DNA of 8,007 nt from Anaerolineales bacterium UBA6128 (GTDB lineage Bacteria > Chloroflexota > Anaerolineae > UBA1429). The position numbers and the translations under genes are program-made. This document shows positions 1 to 6,747 of the stretch, piece by piece. The stretch's first letter is position 1, and every line of letters starts with the position of its first letter. The stretch covers positions 27,639 through 35,645 of the forward strand of contig DIVQ01000138.1 of assembly GCA_002423325.1 (NCBI GenBank), given 5' to 3'. Under the pieces are notes generated by a model. That model saw nothing but the letters and a program-made list of their open reading frames with translations. It did no database searches and was not told the origin of the DNA.

Positions 1-24
1 CTGAACCCGAAGCTTCGGGTTCAG
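1..24. terminator. Perfect palindrome, hairpin upstream of murA
   Basis: CTGAACCCGAAG is followed directly by its exact reverse complement, CTTCGGGTTCAG. As RNA it can fold into a 10-bp stem with an AGCT loop. No T-tract follows on the + strand, and the left flank lies outside the window. It could be the terminator of a gene beyond the left edge, on either strand, or a leader hairpin before murA. The symmetry is seen directly; the role is inferred. Confidence 0.5.
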
Positions 25-52
25 ACCGTTGAGCGATGGAGCATAGGGGATC

Positions 53-1300
53 ATGGCACTCGTTGTTGAGGGCGGCCGCAAACTGGAAGGCGAGGTGGTG
101 CTTTCCGGCGCCAAGAACGCCGCGTTACCGATCTTGGCAGCAACTCTGCTCACCTCCGACGAATGCTATCTGGAGAACCTGCCGGATATTGAGGATATCC
201 GCACTATGATGCGCCTGCTCCTCGAGCTTGGCGCAGAGGTGAAGCAGGAGAGCGGCGGTGTGTCGGTTCGCGCGGACAACCTGATGCGCTCTGCAGTGCC
301 GTACGAATTGGGCACCAGGATGCGGGCCAGTTTTCTTGTCGTCGGGGCTCTCCTGGCGCGGACTGGGATGGCTGCAGCGCCCCATCCTGGGGGTTGTGCC
401 CTGGGGATGCGCCCGGTCAGTGTGGACCTGAAGGGTTTCCAGGCCATGGGTGCGCAGCTGCAGCGCGTGGACGGCAGCTATATGCTGCAAGCAAGCAAGC
501 TTAGCGGCGCCAAAATATCGCTAGACTACCCAAGCCATACAGGCACAGAGAACCTGCTGGTTGCTGCAAGCCGGGCTGAGGGCGTGACTGTCATCGAGAA
601 CGCGTCTGTTGAGCCAGAAGTAGTCGACCTCGCCTATCTGCTCAGCGCCATGGGGGCTCGCATCTATGGTGCGGGCACGGGTACGATCCGCGTGGAAGGT
701 GTGCCCAAGTTGCACGGTGTGGTATATCGGGTGATGCCCGACCGACTGGAGGCCGGTACCTTCGCCATTGCTGTTGCGATTACCAAGGGGAAGGCAGCCA
801 TACGCGGCAGGGTGTCTCGTTATCTGGGTGCTTTGACCAGCAAGTTGGTCGAGTCAGGCGTGTCGGTGCAGCCGGACAAGGACGTTTATGTCGTCAGTGG
901 CAAGGAAAGGCTGTCCTCGATTGACATTCAGACGTTCCCCTACCCAGGATTTCCCACCGATCTGCAGGCACCTATTGGGGCATTGCTGACCCAGGCCACC
1001 GGTGAGAGTTCGATCCATGAGACAATGTATGACGGCCGTCTGCTATATGCCGATGAGCTGCGCAAAATGGGGGCGGACATCCGCGTCGACGGGCAGACCG
1101 CTTGGATTCGTGGTCCTACGGAGCTGCGGGGCAGTGAAGTGCGCGCGCTCGACATCCGGTCGGGAGCCGCAGTGATCCTCGCTGCCCTGGCGGCTCATGG
1201 TACTAGCCTGATTGCCGAGAACGGGCACATCGATCGCGGATATGAGCAAATCGATGCCAAGTTGAGCCAACTTGGCGCTAGGATATCTAGACAAGCCTGA
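53..1300 (+). CDS. murA: UDP-N-acetylglucosamine 1-carboxyvinyltransferase (MurA)
   Basis: Cytoplasmic enzyme that transfers enolpyruvate from phosphoenolpyruvate to UDP-GlcNAc, the first committed step of peptidoglycan synthesis. The protein is 415 aa, the usual family length, and looks complete. Visible landmarks are the N-terminal SGAKNAALP (residues 18-26, with the K21-N22 substrate pair), R91 in RMRASF, the active-site loop HPGGCALGMRP with Cys115 (the PEP- and fosfomycin-reacting cysteine, here in its fosfomycin-sensitive form), R120, MPDRLEAGTF (228-237), FPTDLQA with catalytic Asp303, and HIDRGYEQI (392-400) near the end. The ATG at 53 follows AGGGGA (45-50) at a tight 2-nt spacing and gives the expected N-terminus. 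An mreB-like gene starts 54 nt after the stop, so the two probably share a transcript. In genomes with two murA copies this could be either paralogue. Confidence 0.96.
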   Translation: MALVVEGGRKLEGEVVLSGAKNAALPILAATLLTSDECYLENLPDIEDIRTMMRLLLELGAEVKQESGGVSVRADNLMRSAVPYELGTRMRASFLVVGALLARTGMAAAPHPGGCALGMRPVSVDLKGFQAMGAQLQRVDGSYMLQASKLSGAKISLDYPSHTGTENLLVAASRAEGVTVIENASVEPEVVDLAYLLSAMGARIYGAGTGTIRVEGVPKLHGVVYRVMPDRLEAGTFAIAVAITKGKAAIRGRVSRYLGALTSKLVESGVSVQPDKDVYVVSGKERLSSIDIQTFPYPGFPTDLQAPIGALLTQATGESSIHETMYDGRLLYADELRKMGADIRVDGQTAWIRGPTELRGSEVRALDIRSGAAVILAALAAHGTSLIAENGHIDRGYEQIDAKLSQLGARISRQA

Positions 1301-1308
1301 CGTAGAGG

Positions 1309-1335
1309 CTCACCTACGAACTCGTTGTAGGTGAG
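1309..1335 (+). promoter_or_regulatory. Intergenic hairpin between murA and mreB
   Basis: CTCACCTAC (1309-1317) pairs perfectly with GTAGGTGAG (1327-1335) across a 9-nt loop. It begins 9 nt after the murA stop and ends 10 nt before the Shine-Dalgarno sequence of the next gene. There is no T-tract, so a strong intrinsic terminator is unlikely. It may act as an mRNA processing or stability element, or tune the murA/mreB expression ratio. Confidence 0.5.
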
Positions 1336-1345
1336 ATGCGCTGAT

Positions 1346-1350
1346 GGAGG
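1346..1350 (+). promoter_or_regulatory. Ribosome binding site deciding the mreB start
   Basis: GGAGG lies 4 nt before the ATG at 1355. It falls inside the reading frame that begins at the GTG at 1331, so it supports the downstream ATG as the real start. That GTG also lies within the right arm of the preceding hairpin. Confidence 0.7.
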
Positions 1351-1354
1351 TTGG

Positions 1355-2359
1355 ATGTTCGCCAAACAGATCGGGATTGACCTCGGTACTGTCAATGTGC
1401 TGGTCTTTGTGCGCGGCAAAGGCATTGTGCTTCGTGAGCCATCTGTGGTTGCCATTGCCTCCAATGACAACCGCATCGTGGCGGTTGGTGAAGAAGCGCG
1501 GCAGATGCTGGGGCGCACGCCAGAGACCATTGAAGTGCTGCGGCCGATGCGTGGTGGCGTCATTGCTGACTATGTAGTTACAGAGGCAATGTTGCGCTAC
1601 TTTATCTCCAAAGTCTGTGGACGGGTACGCATACCGCGCCCCGAGGTAATGATCAGTGTGCCCGTGGGCGTCACCAGTGTGGAAAGCAGAGCGGTGCGCG
1701 ACGCAGCAATAGAAGCGGGCGCACGGATTGCCTATCTGATCCCCGAGCCCCTGGCCGCAGCGATGGGCGCGGGAATGCCAATTCATACGCCCACCGGGAA
1801 TATGATTGTCAACATAGGGGGCGGGGCTGCCGAGGCCGCCGTGATCGCGGTGTACGGCATCGTTGTCTCCAATTCGGTGCGGGTGGGCGGCATCAAGATC
1901 GATGAGGCCATCGCTGCTTACATCCGACGCAAGTACAACTTGCTGATTGGCGAGCAGACTTCCGAAGAAATCAAGATTCAGACGGGAAGTGCCCTGCCCC
2001 TGACCGAGGAGCTGCGTATGGATGTACGGGGTCGGGATCAGGTCACCGGTCTACCGCGCACAATCACCATCACCTCTAGCGAGGTCACCGAGGCGATTGT
2101 TGAGCCTCTTACCGCCATCGCCGGGACCGTTAGGGCTGTGCTCGAAAAGACTCCTCCCGAGCTTGCGTCAGACATCATCGATCGCGGGATCGTGATGACC
2201 GGCGGAGGCTCGATGCTGCGCAATGTCGATCGCTTTTTGACTGGTGAAACTGGCGTTCCGTGTCACGTGGCAGAGGATCCACTGGCGTGCGTGGCCATCG
2301 GCGCGGGCAAAGCCCTGGAACAGTATAACGTCTTGAAGCGCAGCCTGCCACCGATGTGA
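1355..2359 (+). CDS. mreB: MreB-family actin-like protein with altered phosphate-2 motif
   Basis: Bacterial actin homologue of 334 aa, full family length. MreB filaments on the cytoplasmic membrane guide the cell-wall elongation machinery. Landmarks in order: phosphate-1 loop GIDLGTVN (7-14, with Asp9), GKGIVLREPSVVAI (21-34), RPMRGGVIADY (63-73), PEPLAAAMGAG (130-140, keeping the catalytic-type Glu131), YNLLIGE..SEEIKI (194-208), GRDQVTGLP (226-234), the adenosine loop MTGGGSMLR (281-289) and VAEDPLACVAIGAGKALE (305-322). The phosphate-2 loop, DIGGGTTE in typical MreB, reads NIGGGAAE here (153-160). Asp is replaced by Asn and both Thr by Ala. The usual GGD.xDEAI has Ile at 180 in place of Asp. 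ATP hydrolysis may therefore be weakened or lost. It could be a specialised paralogue rather than the main MreB; no mreC or mreD follows. The start at 1355 gives the expected N-terminus MFAKQIGIDLGT. Confidence 0.88.
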   Translation: MFAKQIGIDLGTVNVLVFVRGKGIVLREPSVVAIASNDNRIVAVGEEARQMLGRTPETIEVLRPMRGGVIADYVVTEAMLRYFISKVCGRVRIPRPEVMISVPVGVTSVESRAVRDAAIEAGARIAYLIPEPLAAAMGAGMPIHTPTGNMIVNIGGGAAEAAVIAVYGIVVSNSVRVGGIKIDEAIAAYIRRKYNLLIGEQTSEEIKIQTGSALPLTEELRMDVRGRDQVTGLPRTITITSSEVTEAIVEPLTAIAGTVRAVLEKTPPELASDIIDRGIVMTGGGSMLRNVDRFLTGETGVPCHVAEDPLACVAIGAGKALEQYNVLKRSLPPM

Positions 2360-2390
2360 GCCATCAGTGGCCTTACTTGGTGCGTCGAGG

Positions 2391-2413
2391 TAGACCTGAC
2401 GGCCGTTGGTCTA
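2391..2413. terminator. Weak dyad between convergent mreB and rex
   Basis: TAGACC (2391-2396) and GGTCTA (2408-2413) flank an 11-nt loop that itself contains ACGGCCGT. It sits in the 76-nt gap where mreB and rex converge, so it could stop transcription from both sides. The stem is short and has no clear T-tract on either strand, so the terminator role is tentative. Confidence 0.3.
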
Positions 2414-2435
2414 TGGTGTGGTCCTACTTCCCCAG

Positions 2436-3068
2436 CTAGAGCTGACTCGCATCCAGGTAATACGTCATGCCCTGCAGGCTGAGGATGGGATCGATTTGCT
2501 GCACCTGTATATGCTGGGGTAAGGAAAGCTGAATAGGAGCGTAACTGAGGATCGCTCGTATGCCCGCCTTGACCAGAGCGTCAGCTATCTCCTGCGCATC
2601 CCGCGTTGGGACGGCAATGACTGCGACCTGGATGCCGCGCTCGCGGATGACTGCTGGCAGCGTGGCCACGTCAAGCACTGTGTGTCTCCCCACCTGCCGG
2701 CCGATCTTGGCCCCATCTCGGTCTAGTACGGCCGCCATCTCAAAGCCGCTCTCTTCAAAGGCGGTGAAGCGTAGCAGTGCGCGTCCAAGATCTCCGACGC
2801 CGATCAGCGCCAGCTTCCAGGTGCGATCTACCTGCAAGATCTGACGAAGCTGTTCTTGGAGGTATTTGATCTCGTAGCCAGTCCCCTGCTTGCCGAATTC
2901 TCCAAAGTACGAGAGGTCCTTGCGCACCTGCGTGGCCGTGATGCCCAATCTGTCGCCGATCTCCTGTGATGAGGTCACAGTCAGTCCCCGGTCTGCCAGC
3001 AGTTTGAGAGTGCGCAGATACAAGGGAAGTCGCCGAATCACGATCTCGGGAATTGCCAGAGGATTCAC
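2436..3068 (-). CDS. rex: Redox-sensing transcriptional repressor Rex
   Basis: Homodimeric DNA-binding repressor that reads the NADH/NAD+ ratio: NADH binding releases it from operators of respiratory and fermentation genes. From the chosen GTG start it is 210 aa, the normal Rex length. The N-terminal winged helix covers about residues 5-75, with IPEIVIRRLPLYLRTL (6-21) and the recognition region TATQVRKDLSYFGEFGKQGTGY (44-65). The Rossmann NAD(H) domain follows, with GVGDLG (90-95), VLDRD (114-118) and VAVIAVP (148-154), then SYAPIQLSLP (175-184), close to the family's NFAPxxLxVP. GTG at 3068 is preferred over the in-frame ATG at 3131 for two reasons. It has GAGGG 4 nt upstream and gives the standard N-terminus, and the ATG at 3131 overlaps a strong -10 box. 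The gene is divergent from an ABC exporter operon and convergent with mreB. No canonical TTGTGAAN4TTCACAA operator is visible nearby. Confidence 0.95.
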   Translation of the reverse strand: MNPLAIPEIVIRRLPLYLRTLKLLADRGLTVTSSQEIGDRLGITATQVRKDLSYFGEFGKQGTGYEIKYLQEQLRQILQVDRTWKLALIGVGDLGRALLRFTAFEESGFEMAAVLDRDGAKIGRQVGRHTVLDVATLPAVIRERGIQVAVIAVPTRDAQEIADALVKAGIRAILSYAPIQLSLPQHIQVQQIDPILSLQGMTYYLDASQL

Positions 3069-3072
3069 CGGA

Positions 3073-3077
3073 CCCTC
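3073..3077 (-). promoter_or_regulatory. Ribosome binding site deciding the rex start
   Basis: On the - strand GAGGG lies 4 nt before the GTG at 3068, the same spacing as the mreB site. The upstream ATG at 3131 has no purine-rich stretch at a suitable distance. This supports the shorter, 210-aa Rex. Confidence 0.6.
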
Positions 3078-3129
3078 ACCAAGTCTAGCTTCATTGCGGA
3101 CTGTACATGAGCCACATAGCTTATGACCC

Positions 3130-3159
3130 ATTATAGCGTATCCGATCTACGCCCATCAA
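3130..3159 (-). promoter_or_regulatory. Sigma70-type promoter of rex
   Basis: On the - strand TTGATG (3159-3154), an 18-nt spacer and a perfect TATAAT (3135-3130) form a convincing housekeeping promoter. Transcription would begin near 3123, leaving a leader of roughly 55 nt before the GTG start at 3068. Its -35 box is one base away from that of the divergent exporter promoter. Confidence 0.65.
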
Positions 3160-3160
3160 G

Positions 3161-3190
3161 TTGACAAAGAAGGTTGACCAGATGTAGTAT
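3161..3190 (+). promoter_or_regulatory. Sigma70-type promoter of the exporter operon
   Basis: A perfect TTGACA (3161-3166), an 18-nt spacer and TAGTAT (3185-3190) form a strong candidate promoter. It would give a leader of roughly 45 nt before the ATG at 3243. The -10 region lies inside a small dyad, AGGTT (3171-3175) with AACCT (3193-3197), which could be part of an operator. The TTG at 3174 opens the reading frame further, but it lies within the promoter and cannot be the start. Confidence 0.65.
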
Positions 3191-3242
3191 TGAACCTCGC
3201 CGAATCGAATTGTTGAAGGAACGTCAGAAAGGAACTCTATTC

Positions 3243-4637
3243 ATGAGTAAGAGGATCCTCGCGCTAGCAGCCCTCATCGGTGCGGTCCTGCTTGGATGGG
3301 GACTCATCCGGTCGTGGCGCGCGCGTAACTCGGCCATGAACACCGCGTACGAGACTGTAGCTGTGCGCAGAGATACGCTCGTGGCCACAGTAGACTCTTC
3401 GGGGCGCGTTCGCGCCAAGAGACAGCTCAACCTTACCTTCCCAGTTGGCGGTGTGCTCGACCAGATGTTGGCGGAGCCAGGACAACACGTCGAGGCTGGC
3501 CAATCGTTGGCAAGTCTGGACACTCGCCAACTTGAGCTCAACTTGAGGCAAGCACAAGCGACGCTGCAGGCCAGCGAGGCCCGGCTGGCTCAGGCTGAGG
3601 CTGGGGCGGCTGCTGCCGACATCACAGCAGCTGAAGCAGCTGAGGCTAGTGCCCGGTCTGCGTACGAGTCGGCCAAGGAGAAGTGGGAGCGCCGTGACGA
3701 TCAGCTGGCCATTGTGACGGCGGATTTGAAGAGGGCCGAACTCGCATTGCAGGATGCTCAGGCAGCATACGATCGGGTAGCTTGGCGGCCAGAGATCGGC
3801 ATGTTGCCTCAGGCTGCAGCTCTTGAGCGTGCTACGCTGGACTATCAAAGGGCTTTGTCGAATTACAATCTGCAGTTGCTGGCGATCGACGATGCTGCCT
3901 TGAAGGGTGCGGCGGCGCAGTTGGCACAGGCGGAAGCGCAGCTGCAGCGCCTGCGAAGCTCACCTACGGCGGAGGAGTTGACCATCGCCTGGGCACAGGT
4001 TGAGCAGTCGCGCACCGCCGTGGAGCAGGCCGAGCTGCGCCTTCAGGATGCGGTCTTGCAGGCACCGATTGCCGGTACGGTGCTGTCAACAAACGCAGAG
4101 GCAGGCGAACTGGTCGGGGCTAGCATGCCTGTGATCGTGTTAGCTGATCTCAGCGGTTACTACGTGGATGCCAGCATCGATGAGGCGGACGTCGGGCGGA
4201 CGGAAGAGGGTCAAGATGCTATCATCATCCTGGATGCTTTCCCCGATGTTGAGCTGCGCGGTCGCGTGATCAGGGTTGCGGCAGAGGGCCAGGTGACCCA
4301 GGGGGTGGTTACCTACGAGGTGCGCGTGCAAGTTCTGCCCACCGAAGTTGGCGTTCGTCCGAACATGACCGCCTTGGTTCAGATCACGGTCTCGCGCAAG
4401 CCCGATGTGCTGGTCGTGCCGAATCGCGCGATCAAGCGCGACTCAGGAGGACGGCTTTATTTGCAGGTCCTTGAGGGCGGAGAGGTGGAGGCACGCACAG
4501 TAGTGACGGGCTTGAGCAATGACGTAGAGACGGAGATCGTCTCTGGCGTACTTGAGGGTGAAGAGGCAGTTGTGAGTGCCCCGAGAGAGAATGTCTTGTC
4601 GCAGTTCGGACAGGGCTTTCGTCTAGGCGGAAGCTGA
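3243..4637 (+). CDS. MacA/HlyD-type membrane-fusion adaptor of an ABC exporter
   Basis: Adaptor subunit that sits on the outer face of the cytoplasmic membrane and links an ABC permease to export. The protein is 464 aa from the ATG at 3243, which has AAAGGA (3228-3233) 9 nt upstream. One N-terminal membrane anchor lies at about residues 4-22. The first half of a biotinyl-lipoyl-like domain is at about 63-95 (VGGVLDQMLAEPGQHVEAGQ). A long Ala/Gln/Glu-rich coiled coil at about 96-268 carries the insertion YDRVAWRPEIGMLPQ (176-190). The second lipoyl half is at about 270-300 (LQAPIAGTVLSTNAEAGELV), and beta-barrel and membrane-proximal domains follow to the end (RPNMTALVQITV, VVPNRAIKR). The stop overlaps the next start by 1 nt. 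The substrate cannot be read from the sequence. No TolC-like partner is in the window. Confidence 0.88.
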   Translation: MSKRILALAALIGAVLLGWGLIRSWRARNSAMNTAYETVAVRRDTLVATVDSSGRVRAKRQLNLTFPVGGVLDQMLAEPGQHVEAGQSLASLDTRQLELNLRQAQATLQASEARLAQAEAGAAAADITAAEAAEASARSAYESAKEKWERRDDQLAIVTADLKRAELALQDAQAAYDRVAWRPEIGMLPQAAALERATLDYQRALSNYNLQLLAIDDAALKGAAAQLAQAEAQLQRLRSSPTAEELTIAWAQVEQSRTAVEQAELRLQDAVLQAPIAGTVLSTNAEAGELVGASMPVIVLADLSGYYVDASIDEADVGRTEEGQDAIIILDAFPDVELRGRVIRVAAEGQVTQGVVTYEVRVQVLPTEVGVRPNMTALVQITVSRKPDVLVVPNRAIKRDSGGRLYLQVLEGGEVEARTVVTGLSNDVETEIVSGVLEGEEAVVSAPRENVLSQFGQGFRLGGS

Positions 4638-5377
4638 TGATCCGTCTGGAGAACCTTACAAGGGTCTACCATATGGGGGACGTTGACGTGCATGCCTTGC
4701 GTGGCGTGAACCTTGAGGTGGGATCGGGTGAACTGGTGTCCATCATGGGGCCGTCTGGCTCTGGTAAGAGCACACTCATGAACATCATCGGCTGTCTGGA
4801 TAAGCCTACCGGGGGACAGTACTATTTAGATGATACACCGGTGGCTCAGCTCAACGATGACGATCTGGCCGAAATTCGCAACCGCAAGATTGGTTTTGTC
4901 TTTCAGAGTTACAACTTGCTGGCCAGAACAAGCGCTATTGAAAATGTAGAGATTCCAATGATCTATGCTGGGGTATCTCCCTCAGTTCGCCATGCCAGAG
5001 CCAAGGCGGCGCTGGAGAACGTTGGCTTGGCCGATCGGCTCCATCACAGGCCAAATGAGTTGTCTGGGGGTCAGCAACAGCGTGTCGCCATCGCCCGCTC
5101 CCTGATTAATGAGCCGACCATCATTCTGGCGGATGAGCCAACCGGCAATCTGGATACCCAAACAGGCAAGGAGATTATCACTCTGTTCCAACAACTGAAC
5201 CGCGACCGGGGTATCACAGTCATGTTCGTCACACACGATGCCGATATCGCAGCATGCACCCGACGCATCCTGCGCTTGCGGGATGGAGCCATCGTGGGCG
5301 AAGAAAAGGTCGACGAGCCCTGCAGCTATCTGCTTGACGATGAAGCCTCCGGTAGGAAGGCATCTGAGATCCGATGA
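4637..5377 (+). CDS. ABC exporter ATP-binding protein (LolD/MacB type)
   Basis: Cytoplasmic ATPase that powers the permease encoded next; 246 aa, typical of the stand-alone LolD/MacB/FtsE-like subfamily. All catalytic motifs are intact: Walker A GPSGSGKST (38-46), Q-loop Gln90 in FVFQSYNLL, signature LSGGQQQR (142-149), Walker B TIILADEP with Glu167, D-loop GNLD (170-173) and the switch His200 in VTHD. The start ATG overlaps the adaptor's stop (TGATG, 1 nt), and its own stop overlaps the permease start by 4 nt (ATGA), which indicates translational coupling. The C-terminal extension after about residue 222 is acidic and not recognisable. In E. coli MacB the ATPase and permease are fused; here they are separate, as is common in Gram-positive bacteria and Chloroflexota. 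Confidence 0.95.
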   Translation: MIRLENLTRVYHMGDVDVHALRGVNLEVGSGELVSIMGPSGSGKSTLMNIIGCLDKPTGGQYYLDDTPVAQLNDDDLAEIRNRKIGFVFQSYNLLARTSAIENVEIPMIYAGVSPSVRHARAKAALENVGLADRLHHRPNELSGGQQQRVAIARSLINEPTIILADEPTGNLDTQTGKEIITLFQQLNRDRGITVMFVTHDADIAACTRRILRLRDGAIVGEEKVDEPCSYLLDDEASGRKASEIR

Positions 5378-6615
5378 ATATCATAGAGAGCGTGCGTCTC
5401 GCCTGGCGCGGCCTCGCTGCCAACAAGCTCCGAGCTCTGTTGACCATGCTTGGCATCGTGATCGGGGTCGGTGCGGTGATCGCGCTCCTCTCGATCGGTC
5501 AAGGTGCACAAAGCGCGATTACGGAACAGATCCAAGGCATTGGGTCCAACATCATCTTTGTTCTGCCGGGCAGTCTTACTCAGGGTGGCGCCTCGTTTGG
5601 TGCCGGCACCCTGGCTAGCCTGACGCTGGAAGATGCGGAGGCCATCGCCAACCCTATCAACTGCCCCGATGTCCTGGCTGTGGCGCCACAGATCAACCGA
5701 ACTGCCCAGGTCATCTACCGTGCCAGCAATACAACCAGCACAGTCGTTGGAACAACGCCCGAGTTCGCCATGGTACGCCAGGCAGTGGCTTCTGACGGGA
5801 GCTTCTTTTCGGCTCAGGAGTATCTCTCCGTCGCCCGCGTCGCGGTCCTTGGCGCACAGCTGTCGAAAGATCTCTTTGACCAGGAGAGCCCGATAGGACA
5901 GACGATACGCATCAACCGAGTCCCCTTCCGAGTGATTGGTGTGCTGGAAGAACGTGGAGGCGGGGGCGGTGGCCCCACTCCAGACTCTTCGGTGTTCGTG
6001 CCGCTCACTACGGCCGGGGCAAGGCTATTTGGCAGCGCAACAGCAAGAGGAGGTGGTCAGGCTGTAGCGCTGATCAATGTGTCTGCCCTGAGTGAAGCGC
6101 GCATCGACGCCGCGGTGGACCAGATCGTAGAGCTGCTGCGAAGCAGGCACAGAATCGAGTACCAGGACGATGACTTTACCGTCACCGGTCAAAGCGACAT
6201 CCTTGGCGTGCTAAACCAGGTGACCAGCATTCTGACCGTATTCCTAACCGCGATAGCTGCCATCTCTCTACTCGTAGGTGGCATCGGCATTATGAACATC
6301 ATGTTGGTGTCGGTTACGGAGCGGACTAGAGAGATTGGCATCCGCAAGGCGGTGGGAGCCAAGAGACAGGATATCTTGCTGCAGTTCCTGATCGAGGCGA
6401 TGGTCCTCAGCATCTTTGGTGGGCTGATTGGTGTGGGCTTTGGCGGAGCTGTCGCCGCGCTAGTCACCGCCACAGGTATCCTGAATGCCGGGTTGTCCCT
6501 ACAGGCCGTAGCTCTTGCCGTAAGCTTTTCATTGGCGGTGGGTCTGTTCTTTGGCCTGTATCCGGCGACCCGGGCGGCGAGCCTGAACCCCATTGATGCC
6601 TTGCGTTACGAGTGA
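5374..6615 (+). CDS. MacB/FtsX-family ABC exporter permease
   Basis: Membrane subunit of the exporter; 413 aa, complete. This family transmits ATPase motion to its extracytoplasmic domain (mechanotransmission) and exports antibiotics, peptides or lipids. The N-terminal ESVRLAWRGLAANKLRALLT leads into membrane helix 1 (about 24-43, GIVIGVGAVIALLSIGQGA). A large extracytoplasmic MacB periplasmic-type domain spans about 45-275. Three further helices follow at about 284-311, 338-366 and 376-398. The FtsX hallmark TERTREIGIRKAVGA (316-330) precedes helix 3, and YPATRAASLNPIDALRYE ends the protein. A run of six glycines (195-200, then PTPDSS) forms an unusual flexible loop in the outer domain. The ATG at 5374 overlaps the ATPase stop by 4 nt; AGGAAGG (5354-5360) lies further upstream. 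The cargo is not predictable from this sequence. Confidence 0.93.
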   Translation: MNIIESVRLAWRGLAANKLRALLTMLGIVIGVGAVIALLSIGQGAQSAITEQIQGIGSNIIFVLPGSLTQGGASFGAGTLASLTLEDAEAIANPINCPDVLAVAPQINRTAQVIYRASNTTSTVVGTTPEFAMVRQAVASDGSFFSAQEYLSVARVAVLGAQLSKDLFDQESPIGQTIRINRVPFRVIGVLEERGGGGGGPTPDSSVFVPLTTAGARLFGSATARGGGQAVALINVSALSEARIDAAVDQIVELLRSRHRIEYQDDDFTVTGQSDILGVLNQVTSILTVFLTAIAAISLLVGGIGIMNIMLVSVTERTREIGIRKAVGAKRQDILLQFLIEAMVLSIFGGLIGVGFGGAVAALVTATGILNAGLSLQAVALAVSFSLAVGLFFGLYPATRAASLNPIDALRYE

Positions 6616-6643
6616 TGCTGCACAGGGCGTTTCTACGGGTGTG

Positions 6644-6677
6644 CAGAAGAGGCGAGGGGTATCCCTCGCCTCTTCTG
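6644..6677 (+). terminator. Strong hairpin closing the exporter operon
   Basis: A perfect 15-bp inverted repeat, CAGAAGAGGCGAGGG (6644-6658) and CCCTCGCCTCTTCTG (6663-6677), has a GTAT loop and lies 28 nt after the permease stop. Only TTATCT follows, so the U-tract is weak. It may terminate with help from a factor, or protect the 3' end of the mRNA. Confidence 0.7.
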
Positions 6678-6714
6678 TTATCTGAGACCCTGAGCGCGAA
6701 GGGCTCTTTTCGCT

Positions 6715-6747
6715 CCAGCAGCGGTCGTCGCTGATAACCGCGGCTGG
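6715..6747. other. Dyad symmetry of unknown role
   Basis: CCAGC (6715-6719) and GCTGG (6743-6747) enclose a second pairing, CGG (6722-6724) with CCG (6738-6740), and a competing inner CAGCG/CGCTG pairing. As RNA this could fold. No gene is attached to it, and its proximity to the operon terminator means it may be 3' trailer sequence only. Confidence 0.3.

Noticed and set aside
1331..1354. GTG at 1331 as an upstream start for mreB
   Set aside because: It lies inside the hairpin arm and lacks a ribosome binding site, whereas GGAGG sits 4 nt before the ATG at 1355, which gives the standard N-terminus.
3174..3242. TTG at 3174 as the adaptor start
   Set aside because: It falls between the -35 and -10 boxes of the promoter, and the extra 23 residues would precede the membrane anchor without any family support.
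3069..3242. Canonical Rex operator (TTGTGAAN4TTCACAA)
   Set aside because: I searched the divergent intergenic region by eye and found no acceptable match; only short, imperfect dyads occur.
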